From Novosphingobium sediminis (lineage in GTDB: Bacteria; Pseudomonadota; Alphaproteobacteria; Sphingomonadales; Sphingomonadaceae), in contig NZ_BJYR01000018.1 in the NCBI RefSeq assembly GCF_007991615.1, forward strand, positions 62,001 to 126,000: DNA of 64,000 nt, read 5' to 3'. The stretch's first letter is position 1; each line of letters begins with the position of its first letter. The notes under the pieces were generated by a model, which did no database searches, had not been told where the DNA came from, and was given only the letters and a program-made list of their open reading frames with translations. Shown piece after piece: positions 17,261 through 25,714 of the stretch. Both the position numbers and the translations under genes were made by a program.

Positions 17261-18942
17261 TGCGCATTCTTCTCGTTCATCCGAATTACCATTCCGGCGG
17301 CGCGGAGATTGCGGGGAACTGGCCTCCTGCCTGGGCGGCCTATCTGGCAGGGGCCCTGAGGGGGGCGGGCTACGACGACGTCCACTTCATCGATGCGATG
17401 ACGGACCATGTGGATGACGAGGCGCTGGAAGCGCGCATCCGCGAACTGAAACCCGATGTCGTCGGCACCACTGCGATCACACCCTCGATCTACAAGGCAG
17501 AGGAAACGCTGAAGATCGCCAAGAAGGTCTCGCCCGCGATCATCACGATGCTGGGCGGGGTCCACGCGACCTTCATGTTCAAGCAGGTGCTGACCGAAGC
17601 GCCGTGGATCGATGTGATCGTGCGCGGGGAGGGGGAGGAAATCCTGCTCGATCTGGTGCGTTCGATCGATGACGGGCGCTGGCCGGTGGCGCGCCACGAA
17701 ATCCAGGGCCTCGCCTTCCTCGATGGGTCGGACATCATCGCCACCAAGGCCGCGCCGACGGTGAAGGACCTTGAAAAGATCAAGCCCGACTGGGGCATTC
17801 TGGAGTGGGGCAAGTACATCTATATCCCGCTGGGCAAGCGGGTCGCCATTCCCAACATGGCGCGCGGGTGCCCGTTCACCTGCTCGTTCTGCTCGCAGTG
17901 GAAGTTCTGGCGTGATTATCGCATCCGCGATCCCAAGGCGGTGGTCGACGAGATCGAGGGTCTCGTGAACGACCACGATGTCGGCTTCTTCATCCTTGCC
18001 GACGAGGAACCCACGATCAACCGCAAGAAGTTCATCGCCTTCTGCGAGGAACTGATCGCGCGCGGCCTGCCGGACAAGATCCAGTGGGGCATCAACACCC
18101 GCGTGACGGATATCCTGCGCGATGAGGAATACCTCGCGCTCTACCGCAAGGCGGGGCTCGTCCACGTTTCGCTCGGCACCGAGGCGGCGGCGCAGCTGAA
18201 GCTCGATCTGTTCAACAAGGAAACCACGGTCGAGCAGAACAAGAAGGCGATCCGCCTGCTGCGAGAGGCGGATATCCTCGTCGAGGCGCAGTTCATCGTG
18301 GGCCTTGAGAACGAGACGGCGGAGACGCTCGAAGAGACCTACCGCATGGCGATGGACTGGAAGCCGGACCTTGCGAACTGGTCGATGTACACGCCCTGGC
18401 CCTTCTCCAACCTGTTCGAGGAACTGGGCGACAAGGTCGAGATCCACGATTTCGACAAGTACAATTTCGTCACCCCGATCATCAAGCCTGCGGCGATGGA
18501 CCGGGCCGAACTGCTCGACCGGGTGATGAACAACTACCGCCGTTTCTACATGCGGAAGGCGCTGTTTTCCTATCCGTGGCAGGGTACGGGATACCGGCGC
18601 AAATACCTGCTTGGCTGCCTCAAGGCGTTCCTCAAGGCGGGTTTCCAGCGCACGTTCTATGATCTGGGCCGGGTCAACTACTGGGGCCCGCAATCGAAGA
18701 AGGGCGTCGACTTCAAGTTCGACCGCACCCGCACCAACCACCGTGCGGAGACGGGCGACTGGAAGGCGGCGGCGGAGACCAGCCGCAAGGCGGCAAAACG
18801 CGAGGCCGTCGTCCACGAGGCGGCCGGCGTTATCAAGGCCTGCGGCGGCGGTACCGAGCAGCTGACGGACGACGAATTTGATGAATTCAACGGCGTGCCA
18901 GCGCGCGGCGATGCGCCGGGGCGGAGTGGAGCGCACATATGA
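17260..18942 (+). CDS. bchE: Mg-protoporphyrin IX monomethyl ester anaerobic cyclase, BchE
   Basis: A 560-residue cobalamin-dependent radical SAM enzyme. The N-terminus [20 protein letters not shown] is that of BchE, with a B12-binding domain over residues ~1-160. The 4Fe-4S motif C204-x3-C208-x2-C211 (CPFTCSFC) is intact. BchE uses water to form the isocyclic ring of bacteriochlorophyll under low oxygen. The following bchJ overlaps by 4 nt as in purple bacteria. No other pigment gene is visible here, so its role in this organism is open. Confidence 0.9.
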   Translation: MRILLVHPNYHSGGAEIAGNWPPAWAAYLAGALRGAGYDDVHFIDAMTDHVDDEALEARIRELKPDVVGTTAITPSIYKAEETLKIAKKVSPAIITMLGGVHATFMFKQVLTEAPWIDVIVRGEGEEILLDLVRSIDDGRWPVARHEIQGLAFLDGSDIIATKAAPTVKDLEKIKPDWGILEWGKYIYIPLGKRVAIPNMARGCPFTCSFCSQWKFWRDYRIRDPKAVVDEIEGLVNDHDVGFFILADEEPTINRKKFIAFCEELIARGLPDKIQWGINTRVTDILRDEEYLALYRKAGLVHVSLGTEAAAQLKLDLFNKETTVEQNKKAIRLLREADILVEAQFIVGLENETAETLEETYRMAMDWKPDLANWSMYTPWPFSNLFEELGDKVEIHDFDKYNFVTPIIKPAAMDRAELLDRVMNNYRRFYMRKALFSYPWQGTGYRRKYLLGCLKAFLKAGFQRTFYDLGRVNYWGPQSKKGVDFKFDRTRTNHRAETGDWKAAAETSRKAAKREAVVHEAAGVIKACGGGTEQLTDDEFDEFNGVPARGDAPGRSGAHI

Positions 18943-19514
18943 GCGCGGCGCTGGGGAAAGTCGGCCCCAACGCCATCATCCAGCTGGCCGATGTGCTGGC
19001 TGACCGGATCGGGTTGGAGGAGCGCGCGGCGACACTGCATGCGGCGGGGCTGGCGAAGTATCTCGCCGCCGATCCCGAACGGATGACCGACGAGCGGGAG
19101 GCGGCTGCGCTGCACAAGGTGGTGCAGGCCCGCCGGCCCGATGAATGGGACGAGCTTTCGTGGGAGGCGGGTGAGCGGACTGCCAAGTACCTGCTGGCGA
19201 ACCGCATTCCGAAGGGAGCGCAATGGCTGCTCCGGCGATTGCCGCCCACTTTGTCGGCACGGATGCTGCTGCGCTCGATCCGGGTGCATGCCTGGACCTT
19301 TGCCGGATCGGGCGATTTTTCGGCCACGATTGAGCGGGGAGCGGCGATCATCGCCATCGGCCACAATCCCATCGCCATGCCGAACTGTCCGTGGCACCGC
19401 GGCGTGTTCACGCGCCTGTTCCGCGAACTGGTCAGCCCGCACGTGCTGGTGCGCCACGAGCATTGCTGCGCGCGCGGCGATGAGGTCTGCACTTTCAGGA
19501 TCGGGTGGCCCTAA
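18939..19514 (+). CDS. bchJ: BchJ-like protein with V4R domain
   Basis: A 191-residue protein beginning with the BchJ-like [12 protein letters not shown] and ending in the V4R (4-vinyl reductase) signature [16 protein letters not shown]. BchJ was first named a 4-vinyl reductase; later work suggests a supporting, perhaps substrate-binding, role. ATG 18939 overlaps the bchE stop (ATGA). V4R domains also serve as small-ligand sensors, but pairing with bchE favours BchJ. Confidence 0.85.
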   Translation: MSAALGKVGPNAIIQLADVLADRIGLEERAATLHAAGLAKYLAADPERMTDEREAAALHKVVQARRPDEWDELSWEAGERTAKYLLANRIPKGAQWLLRRLPPTLSARMLLRSIRVHAWTFAGSGDFSATIERGAAIIAIGHNPIAMPNCPWHRGVFTRLFRELVSPHVLVRHEHCCARGDEVCTFRIGWP

Positions 19515-19542
19515 TCCACAGTTGACCCACATTCCATAATTG

Positions 19543-19552
19543 CTACCAAGCA
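19543..19552 (+). promoter_or_regulatory. CTACCAAGCA motif upstream of the alcohol dehydrogenase
   Basis: CTACCAAGCAGTATA lies about 30 bp before the start of the dehydrogenase gene. The same 10-mer precedes the minus-strand operon at 38686-38695. Possible binding site for a TetR-type regulator, for example the one at 20759; unproven. Confidence 0.3.
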
Positions 19553-19583
19553 GTATAAACAAAGCAATCATGGGAGAACGGCA

Positions 19584-20759
19584 GTGGTGACAGCCTCACA
19601 GGTCATGCTCACGGCAACCGAACGCGTCACGTTGGGCGTTCCGGCAGCCGAAGCGGTTGCGCAGGAAGCGGCGGCGCGCGGTGCCAAGCGCGTGTTCATC
19701 CTCGCCAGCAGCTACCTCAACCGCAAGACCGACGAGATCCGCCGGATCGAAGCCGCGCTGGGCGATCGCCACGCCGCGACGCATGATGGCATCCAGCCGC
19801 ACGCGCCGCGCAGCGATGTGCTCGCCGCCGCCAATGCCGCACGCGCGGCGGGCGCCGATCTGGTCGTCACGGTGGGCGGCGGTTCGGTGACCGATGCGGG
19901 CAAGATCCTGCTCGTCTGCCTCAAGCACAACATCACCACCATCGAAGGCTTCGACGATTACCGCGTGCGGGTCGATGAAACCGGCGCGATGGTGATCCCC
20001 GATTTCGAAGGGCCGGACGTGCGCGCGATCTGCGTGCCGACGACGCTTTCGGGCGGCGAGTTCAATCCGCTTTCGGGCGCGACTGACGAGGCGATCAAGC
20101 TCAAGCAGGCCTATACCCAGCGCGAGATGGTGCCGGTCTGCGTCGTGCTTGATCCCGCGATCACGGTGCACACGCCCGAGTGGCTGTGGCTCTCGACCGG
20201 GGTGCGCTCGGTCGATCACGCGACGGAGACGCTGGCCTCGTTCCTCTCCAACGACTTCTGCGATGGCATTGCCGACAGCGCGCTGCGCCTGCTGGCCGAA
20301 GGCCTGCCGGCAGTGAAGGCGGACCCGGCTGATCTCGATGCGCGCCTCAAGTGCCAGATCGGCGCGTGGCAATCGATGATCCCGATCATCGGCGGCGTGC
20401 CGATGGGCGCCAGCCACGCCATCGGCCATGTGCTTGGCGGCACGTGCGATGTACCGCACGGCTATACCTCCTGCGTCATGTCGCCCTATGTCCAGGCGTT
20501 CAATCTCTCGGTCAATGCCGACCGCCAGAAGCGCATCAGCGCCTGCCTTGGCGATGCATCGCGCCCGGCTTCGGAGCTGCTCGACAAGCTGATCCGCGGG
20601 CTCGGCATGCCGCGCTCCTTGCGCGAGGTGGGGGTGAGCGAGAACCAGCTCCAGCTCGTTTCCGAGTATACGCTGGAAGACATCTGGGGCCGCACCAATC
20701 CGCGCACGATCACCACGGCGGCAGACGTGATGGAAATCTTGCGGACCGCGATGGGCTGA
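19584..20759 (+). CDS. Iron-containing alcohol dehydrogenase / maleylacetate-reductase-like
   Basis: A 391-residue group III dehydrogenase. NAD(P)-binding GGGSVTDAGK (~residues 93-102), PTTLSGGEFNP, and metal-ligand histidines in SVDHATET, GASHAIGH and VPHGYTS are present. The substrate could be an alcohol or a ring-cleavage product such as maleylacetate. GGGAGA at 19572-19577 fits GTG 19584 (or GTG 19587). The stop shares one base with the TetR ATG. The next genes suggest a role in side-chain oxidation (inference). Confidence 0.85.
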   Translation: MVTASQVMLTATERVTLGVPAAEAVAQEAAARGAKRVFILASSYLNRKTDEIRRIEAALGDRHAATHDGIQPHAPRSDVLAAANAARAAGADLVVTVGGGSVTDAGKILLVCLKHNITTIEGFDDYRVRVDETGAMVIPDFEGPDVRAICVPTTLSGGEFNPLSGATDEAIKLKQAYTQREMVPVCVVLDPAITVHTPEWLWLSTGVRSVDHATETLASFLSNDFCDGIADSALRLLAEGLPAVKADPADLDARLKCQIGAWQSMIPIIGGVPMGASHAIGHVLGGTCDVPHGYTSCVMSPYVQAFNLSVNADRQKRISACLGDASRPASELLDKLIRGLGMPRSLREVGVSENQLQLVSEYTLEDIWGRTNPRTITTAADVMEILRTAMG

Positions 20760-21433
20760 TGCACAAATTGGCAGACAGCACGGATGCGGCGGACATGATG
20801 GACAAGCCGAAGAAGAAGCGCGCCGCAGCCCAGCTCAAGGATGAGATCACCGCCTACAAGAGGCGGCGCATTCTTGAGGAAGCAAGCCACTTCTTCTTCG
20901 CCAATGGCTATGAAGCGACGACGCTCGATTCCGTGGCGGAGCAGCTCAACGTTACCAAGCCCTTCATCTACTCGTACTACAAGAATAAGGGCGAGCTGCT
21001 CTACGAGATCTGCCAGACCGGCATCCAGCTTTCGCTGACGGCGCTGGAAGAAGCGCTGAGCGTGGAGGGCACGGCGAGCGAACAATTGAAGATCGTGGTG
21101 GAGCGAGTGGCGCGGATCATCATCGAGAACCAGCGCTACGTGACCGTCTACCTGCGCGAAGAGAAATGCCTGCTGCCCGAGGACGCGCGGCGCATCCGGG
21201 AGTTGCGGCACACCTTCGATACCAAGCTTGCTGCATTGCTCGAACGCGGCAAGCGCAGCGGCGAATTCGACGTGCAGCATCCCTCGCGCACTGCGATCTG
21301 GGTCTCGGGCCTCCTGAGCTGGATCGCGCTCTGGTATCACGAAGGCGGGCGCTGGTCGGCGACCGAAGTGGTGATGGACGCGATCACCATGGTGCAGAAG
21401 ATGGTCCAGCCGGCAGGAGGCGCGCGTGCTTGA
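20759..21433 (+). CDS. TetR-family transcriptional regulator
   Basis: A 224-residue regulator with an N-terminal lysine-rich tail (KPKKKRAA) and helix-turn-helix over ~40-85, including TTLDSVAEQLNVTKPFIYSY. The C-terminal all-helical ligand domain is of normal size; its position before a CoA ligase suggests acyl-CoA or aromatic-acid sensing (inference). ATG 20759 overlaps the preceding stop by one base, and its end overlaps the ligase by 8 nt, giving a three-gene unit. Confidence 0.9.
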   Translation: MHKLADSTDAADMMDKPKKKRAAAQLKDEITAYKRRRILEEASHFFFANGYEATTLDSVAEQLNVTKPFIYSYYKNKGELLYEICQTGIQLSLTALEEALSVEGTASEQLKIVVERVARIIIENQRYVTVYLREEKCLLPEDARRIRELRHTFDTKLAALLERGKRSGEFDVQHPSRTAIWVSGLLSWIALWYHEGGRWSATEVVMDAITMVQKMVQPAGGARA

Positions 21434-23042
21434 GTCGAAGGGGCACAGCGATCCGCGCGTGCTTGGCCGCCGCGCCTGCGTGCTGCGTTATCTGCTTGAT
21501 GATTATGCGCTTTCCCAGTCGCAGGCGATCTATGCGGTGTTCGAGGACGGCGGGCAGTGGACTTATGCCGAGCTTCGCGATCTGGTCGTGCGGAAGGCGG
21601 CTGGGCTGCAGAAGCTGGGCGTGAAGCGCGGCGATCATGTCGCGGTATGGCTGCCCAACGGGCGTGAGGCGCTGATCGTGTTCTATGCGATCAACTACCT
21701 CGGCGGCGTGTTCGTGCCATTCAACACCGCCTACCGCGGCTCTATCCTCGAGCATGTTCTGGCCAATTCGGATGCCACGGTGCTGGTTGCCCACGGCGGG
21801 CTGCTCGACCGGCTGGATGGCGCGGATACGGCGGCTGTCAGCACTATCGTGCAACTGGGCGAGGGCACCGCGCCGGCGCGGTTCGCCGTCCATGCGTTCG
21901 ATGATGTCAACGGCGAGGAAGCGGATCTGGTCCCGCTCGACCGGCCCATCGAGCCGTGGGACACGCAGTCCATCATCTATACCTCGGGCACGACCGGGCC
22001 TTCCAAGGGCGTGCTCTCGTCGTACCTCCACCTCTATACGAATGCCGGGCCGGAAAGCTGGCACTTCGTCACGGGTGCGGACCGCTTCCTCGTCAACATG
22101 CCGGTGTTCCACATCGGCGGGCTTGGCATTCCGTTCGTGATGCTGGCGCGCGGCGGTTCGATCGCGCTGATGGAGAACTTCTCCACCGACACCTTCTGGC
22201 ATTTCGTCAAGCGCACCGGCTGCACCGTGGTGTTCCTGCTGGGCGTGATGGCAACCTTCCTCATCAAGCGCCCGCCGGGGCCGGAAGACCGCGACCACCG
22301 CGTGACCAAGGCCTTCATGGTGCCGCTCACCGAAGCCGCGGGAGAGTTCCACGAACGCTTCGGGATCGACGTCTACACTATCTTCAACATGACCGAGATT
22401 TCCTCGCCCATTGTCTCGGACGCCAATCCGGTAAAGCTGGGCACCTGCGGCAAGGTGCGCCCCGGGGTCGACGTGCGTCTGGTGGACGCCAACGACTGCG
22501 AAGTCCCCATCGGTACGGTAGGCGAGATGATCGTGCGCACCGACCGGCCCTGGGCGATGAACAGCGGCTATCACAAGAACCCGGAAGCGACCGCCAAGGC
22601 GTGGCGCAATGGCTGGTTCCACACCGGCGATGCATTCCGCTGCGACAACGAGGGGTATTTCTACTTCGTCGACCGGGTGAAGGACGCGATCCGCCGGAGG
22701 GGTGAGAACATCTCCTCGTTCGAAGTGGAAAGCGACGTCACTGCGCATCCCGATGTGCGCGAGGCGGCCGTGATCGGCGTGCCGAGCGAGTATTCGGAAG
22801 ACGAGGTCATGGCCGTGATTGCCCCGGTGCCGGGCGCGAGCATCGACCCGGTCGCGCTCTCGGAATTCCTCGCCGCGCGCATGCCCTACTTCATGGTGCC
22901 GCGCTATATCCGCATCCTGCCCGAACTGCCCAAGACGCCGACCGCCAAGGTGATGAAGGCCGAACTGCGCAATGAGGGCATCACGCCCGATACGTGGGAC
23001 CGCGAGAAGGCAGGGATGCGGCTGAAGAAAGAACGGCTGTAG
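21426..23042 (+). CDS. Acyl-CoA synthetase (AMP-forming), CaiC-like
   Basis: A 538-residue ANL-family ligase that activates a carboxylic acid with ATP and CoA. The P-loop is YTSGTTGPSKG; NMTEISSP and WFHTGD are the A5 and A7 motifs; RRRGENISSFEVE is the hinge; PKTPTAKVMK carries the catalytic lysine. The GTG start at 21426 lies in the TetR 3' end; no better start is seen. The substrate is unknown; aryl-alkanoic or fatty acids fit the context. Confidence 0.9.
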   Translation: MLESKGHSDPRVLGRRACVLRYLLDDYALSQSQAIYAVFEDGGQWTYAELRDLVVRKAAGLQKLGVKRGDHVAVWLPNGREALIVFYAINYLGGVFVPFNTAYRGSILEHVLANSDATVLVAHGGLLDRLDGADTAAVSTIVQLGEGTAPARFAVHAFDDVNGEEADLVPLDRPIEPWDTQSIIYTSGTTGPSKGVLSSYLHLYTNAGPESWHFVTGADRFLVNMPVFHIGGLGIPFVMLARGGSIALMENFSTDTFWHFVKRTGCTVVFLLGVMATFLIKRPPGPEDRDHRVTKAFMVPLTEAAGEFHERFGIDVYTIFNMTEISSPIVSDANPVKLGTCGKVRPGVDVRLVDANDCEVPIGTVGEMIVRTDRPWAMNSGYHKNPEATAKAWRNGWFHTGDAFRCDNEGYFYFVDRVKDAIRRRGENISSFEVESDVTAHPDVREAAVIGVPSEYSEDEVMAVIAPVPGASIDPVALSEFLAARMPYFMVPRYIRILPELPKTPTAKVMKAELRNEGITPDTWDREKAGMRLKKERL

Positions 23043-23072
23043 GGCCAAATCGGCGCAGTGCAGGCTTCGTCG

Positions 23073-23153
23073 CCCCGTGCTTGACACGGGGTTGGGCTAT
23101 TCTTCAGGCGCGGCGTGAACGAGAAAAACCAAGGCCCGGATCAAGTCCGGGCC
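23073..23153. repeat. Two short GC palindromes, intergenic repeat type
   Basis: CCCCGTG/CACGGGG (23073-23091) and GGCCCGGA-tcaag-TCCGGGCC (23133-23153) are perfect hairpins 40 bp apart. Such palindromes occur repeatedly between genes in sphingomonads. They follow the CoA ligase and probably help end its transcript. Confidence 0.6.
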
Positions 23154-23194
23154 GACGATATCATCTCATGTCATCGGGCTTTAGGGGGGTGGCA

Positions 23195-23325
23195 CCCCAA
23201 TCCCCACTCCGCTCACCCTGAACTCATCCTGAGCTCATCCTGAGCTTGTCGAAGGACGAAGCATCTGGCGCTAGCGTTGCGCCAGATGCTTCGATGAGCT
23301 CAGCATGAGCGGGGTTGGGGGTATA
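23195..23325. repeat. Large imperfect inverted repeat at a convergent junction
   Basis: The core has 14-bp perfect arms (GAAGCATCTGGCGC at 23258-23271; its complement at 23279-23292). Outer arms pair in blocks: GAGCTCATC 23231 with GATGAGCTC 23293, and CCCCACTCCGCTCA with TGAGCGGGGTTGGGG. It contains the phrase TGAGCTTGTCGAAGG seen in other intergenic palindromes. It sits between convergent genes and likely acts as a two-way terminator. Confidence 0.65.
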
Positions 23326-23335
23326 TTTCAGCCGA

Positions 23336-25603
23336 TTAGAAATTCACCCCCAGCGTCACGCCGTAGGTGCGCGGCGGGGCGACCGAGCCGACGCGGACGC
23401 TGCTGAACAGCGGGGCGGTGATGATGTTGTTGGTGATGACCAGCTTGTTGGCGAGGTTGCGGCCCCAGACATCGACGTAATACTTGTCGTTCGACGAAGT
23501 GAACCGCAGCCCGGCGTTGATGAGGGCATAGGGTGCCTGCGTCGCATCCGCATTGTTGAATTCGGTGAAGTAGACGCGGTCCTGCCAGTTCACTTCGGCG
23601 CGGGCGTTGAGCTTGCCGACGGTGCCGAGCGGGATGTCGTAATCGGCGCCCGCGCGGAACGAGAATTCCGGCGCGTTCTGCAGGCGGTTGCCGGCGACGC
23701 TGATCTGCTTGAACGCCTGGCGGTAATCACCGGTGACGAACTTGCGATACTTGGCGTTGAGGTAGGTGCCGAACAGTTCGAGCGTCAGGCCGGGCAGCGG
23801 CTTCGCCTTGAGCTCGGCCTCGATGCCGTAGTTGCGCGCCGAGGCGGCGTTGACCGTGGTGACGACGCTGGTCGCATCGACGAAGCCGACCTGCAGGTCG
23901 GTGTAGTCCATGTAGAACGCGGCGATGTTGGCCTGCAGCTTGCGGTCCGCCGTCGCGGTCTTGAGGCCCAGTTCGTAGCTCCAGACGTACTCGGGGTTGA
24001 TCACGTCGTTGCGCGAACCGACGTTGATGACGCCTGACTTGAAGCCGCGCGTGACCGATGCGTAGAGCAGCGTGCTGTCGTTGGCCTGATAGTTCAGCGT
24101 CACGGTCGGGGTGAAGGCGTTCCAGCTCTTCGCCTTGTCGGTGTTCACGCTGCCGAGGAAGTCGAACGTGCCGACGCCCTTGCGCTTTTCATGGCTGAAG
24201 CGGCCGCCGGCGGTGATCTTGAACTTGTCGGTCAGCGCGTAGGTGCCCTGCGCATAGAAGCCCAGCGCATCGATGGTGACGGTGCCGTTCTGCAGGTAGT
24301 TGAAGCTGTCGAACGCGTTGTCGGGAACGAACGGCGGCACCTGCCCGGCGATCTTGAGCAGCACGGCAAGGTTGGTCAGCGGCACGCGCACTTCGCCGTA
24401 GAGCTTTTCGTGGAAGTAGTTCGCGCCGAACAGGATATCGAGCTTGTCGGTCTTGTAGTTGCCGACGAACTCCTGACTGAAACTCTTGCTGTCCTCGATG
24501 TAGTTGTTCTGGCCGAACATGTTGGCGTCGGACGCGTCGAGGTCGTCGCGGTTGAAGCGCTTGAACTTGTGGTACGAGGTGATCGACTTCACGTCGAGGT
24601 CACCTTTGTTCCAGTCGATCGTGCCGGTGAAGCTGTAGCCGTGGCGCTGGTTGAGGGGTTCCTGATCCGACCAGATGTTGCGGATGTTGGCCGGCTTGCC
24701 CGCAGCGGCAGCCACCGTGAACAGCGACTTGCCGCCGAGGATCGAGCCGAGCAGGTTCTCCGGCGCCACCGTCGGGCCGAAGTAGTGGAAGGCGTAGTTG
24801 CTGTCGTCTTCGTTGAAATATTCGCCGGAGAGGGTGACTTCGAGGTCTTCCGAAGGCTTGGCGACGATCGTGCCGCGCACGGCATAGGCATTGCGGTCGT
24901 CGATCTGCGCGCCGGTGAATTCGTTGATGCCGTAACCGTCGCGCTTGTCGAACTTGGCGCTGACGCGGGCCATCAGCTTGTCGCCCGCAATTGGCCCGCC
25001 GACCGCGCCTTCGAGCGCGATGGCGTTGTAGTTGCCGTAGCTGGCGCGCAGGTAGCCGTCGACGTGGTCGGTCGGCTTCTTGGTGATGAGGTTGATCGCG
25101 CCCGCCGTCGCGCCGCGGCCATAGAGCGTGCCCTGCGGCCCGCGCAGCACTTCGACGCGATCAAGGTCATAGAAGCCCGAAAGCTGGGCGGCGGGGCGGG
25201 CGATTTGTGCGCCGTCCTGCAGGAAGGCAACGCCGCCGTCTGCGCCGAGGTCGATCGAGGTGAGGCCGATGCCGCGGATGAAGATGCGGTTCACGCCAAA
25301 CTGGTCGCCCACCGAAAGGTTGGGGATCGCGGTGGCGAGCGAGGCGACGTCCTTCACGCCGCCGACGCCGAGATCGGCAGCCGAGACGGCGGAGACCGAG
25401 GCGGCGACCTTCGAGAGCGATTCCGAACTGCGCGTGGCCGTCACCACGATGTCGGCGAGGCCTTCGGTCGGCTGATCGGCAGACTGGGCGGCTTCCTGCG
25501 CCACGGCAGGCGTGGCGACCAGCGCGGTTCCAGCCAGAAGCACAGCCAGCGCCGTGCGGCGAGCTGCGGAATCGAAACGAATCGATAGGTGGCGGCGAAC
25601 CAT
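23336..25603 (-). CDS. TonB-dependent outer-membrane receptor
   Basis: A 755-residue receptor with a signal peptide (cleavage near ATPAVAQ), TonB-box-like IVVTATRS, plug motif VLRGPQGTLYGRG and C-terminal phenylalanine (LGVNF). ATG at 25603 is chosen for its GAGGGG site; two in-frame upstream methionines lack one. It is divergent from the Baeyer-Villiger monooxygenase with a perfect operator-like dyad between them, so the two are probably co-regulated. Ligand unknown. Confidence 0.92.
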   Translation of the reverse strand: MVRRHLSIRFDSAARRTALAVLLAGTALVATPAVAQEAAQSADQPTEGLADIVVTATRSSESLSKVAASVSAVSAADLGVGGVKDVASLATAIPNLSVGDQFGVNRIFIRGIGLTSIDLGADGGVAFLQDGAQIARPAAQLSGFYDLDRVEVLRGPQGTLYGRGATAGAINLITKKPTDHVDGYLRASYGNYNAIALEGAVGGPIAGDKLMARVSAKFDKRDGYGINEFTGAQIDDRNAYAVRGTIVAKPSEDLEVTLSGEYFNEDDSNYAFHYFGPTVAPENLLGSILGGKSLFTVAAAAGKPANIRNIWSDQEPLNQRHGYSFTGTIDWNKGDLDVKSITSYHKFKRFNRDDLDASDANMFGQNNYIEDSKSFSQEFVGNYKTDKLDILFGANYFHEKLYGEVRVPLTNLAVLLKIAGQVPPFVPDNAFDSFNYLQNGTVTIDALGFYAQGTYALTDKFKITAGGRFSHEKRKGVGTFDFLGSVNTDKAKSWNAFTPTVTLNYQANDSTLLYASVTRGFKSGVINVGSRNDVINPEYVWSYELGLKTATADRKLQANIAAFYMDYTDLQVGFVDATSVVTTVNAASARNYGIEAELKAKPLPGLTLELFGTYLNAKYRKFVTGDYRQAFKQISVAGNRLQNAPEFSFRAGADYDIPLGTVGKLNARAEVNWQDRVYFTEFNNADATQAPYALINAGLRFTSSNDKYYVDVWGRNLANKLVITNNIITAPLFSSVRVGSVAPPRTYGVTLGVNF

Positions 25604-25649
25604 GATTTTTCCCCTCATCCCTCGCAGCTTTGAAACTGCGTGCATTTTT

Positions 25650-25669
25650 TATCTACTGGCGCGTAGATA
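25650..25669. promoter_or_regulatory. 20-bp dyad between receptor and monooxygenase
   Basis: TATCTAC and GTAGATA are perfect 7-bp arms around TGGCGC. A further half-site GTAGAT is at 25684-25689. Size and place suit a TetR-type operator controlling both divergent genes; the TetR gene at 20759 is the nearest candidate. Confidence 0.5.
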
Positions 25670-25714
25670 CAGGTTCCGTTAGGTAGATGGCAAGTGATAT
25701 TGAGGGAGAGTGGC

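Noticed and set aside
17098-18936. 612-codon open frame antisense to bchE
   Set aside because: Shadow frame; bchE has all its motifs on the plus strand and the antisense product has no recognisable fold.
21384-23087. 567-codon open frame antisense to the CoA ligase
   Set aside because: Shadow frame of a clear ANL-family ligase.
24191-25588. 465-codon plus-strand frame inside the second TonB receptor
   Set aside because: Valine/arginine/glutamate-rich shadow without domain; the receptor on the minus strand is well supported.
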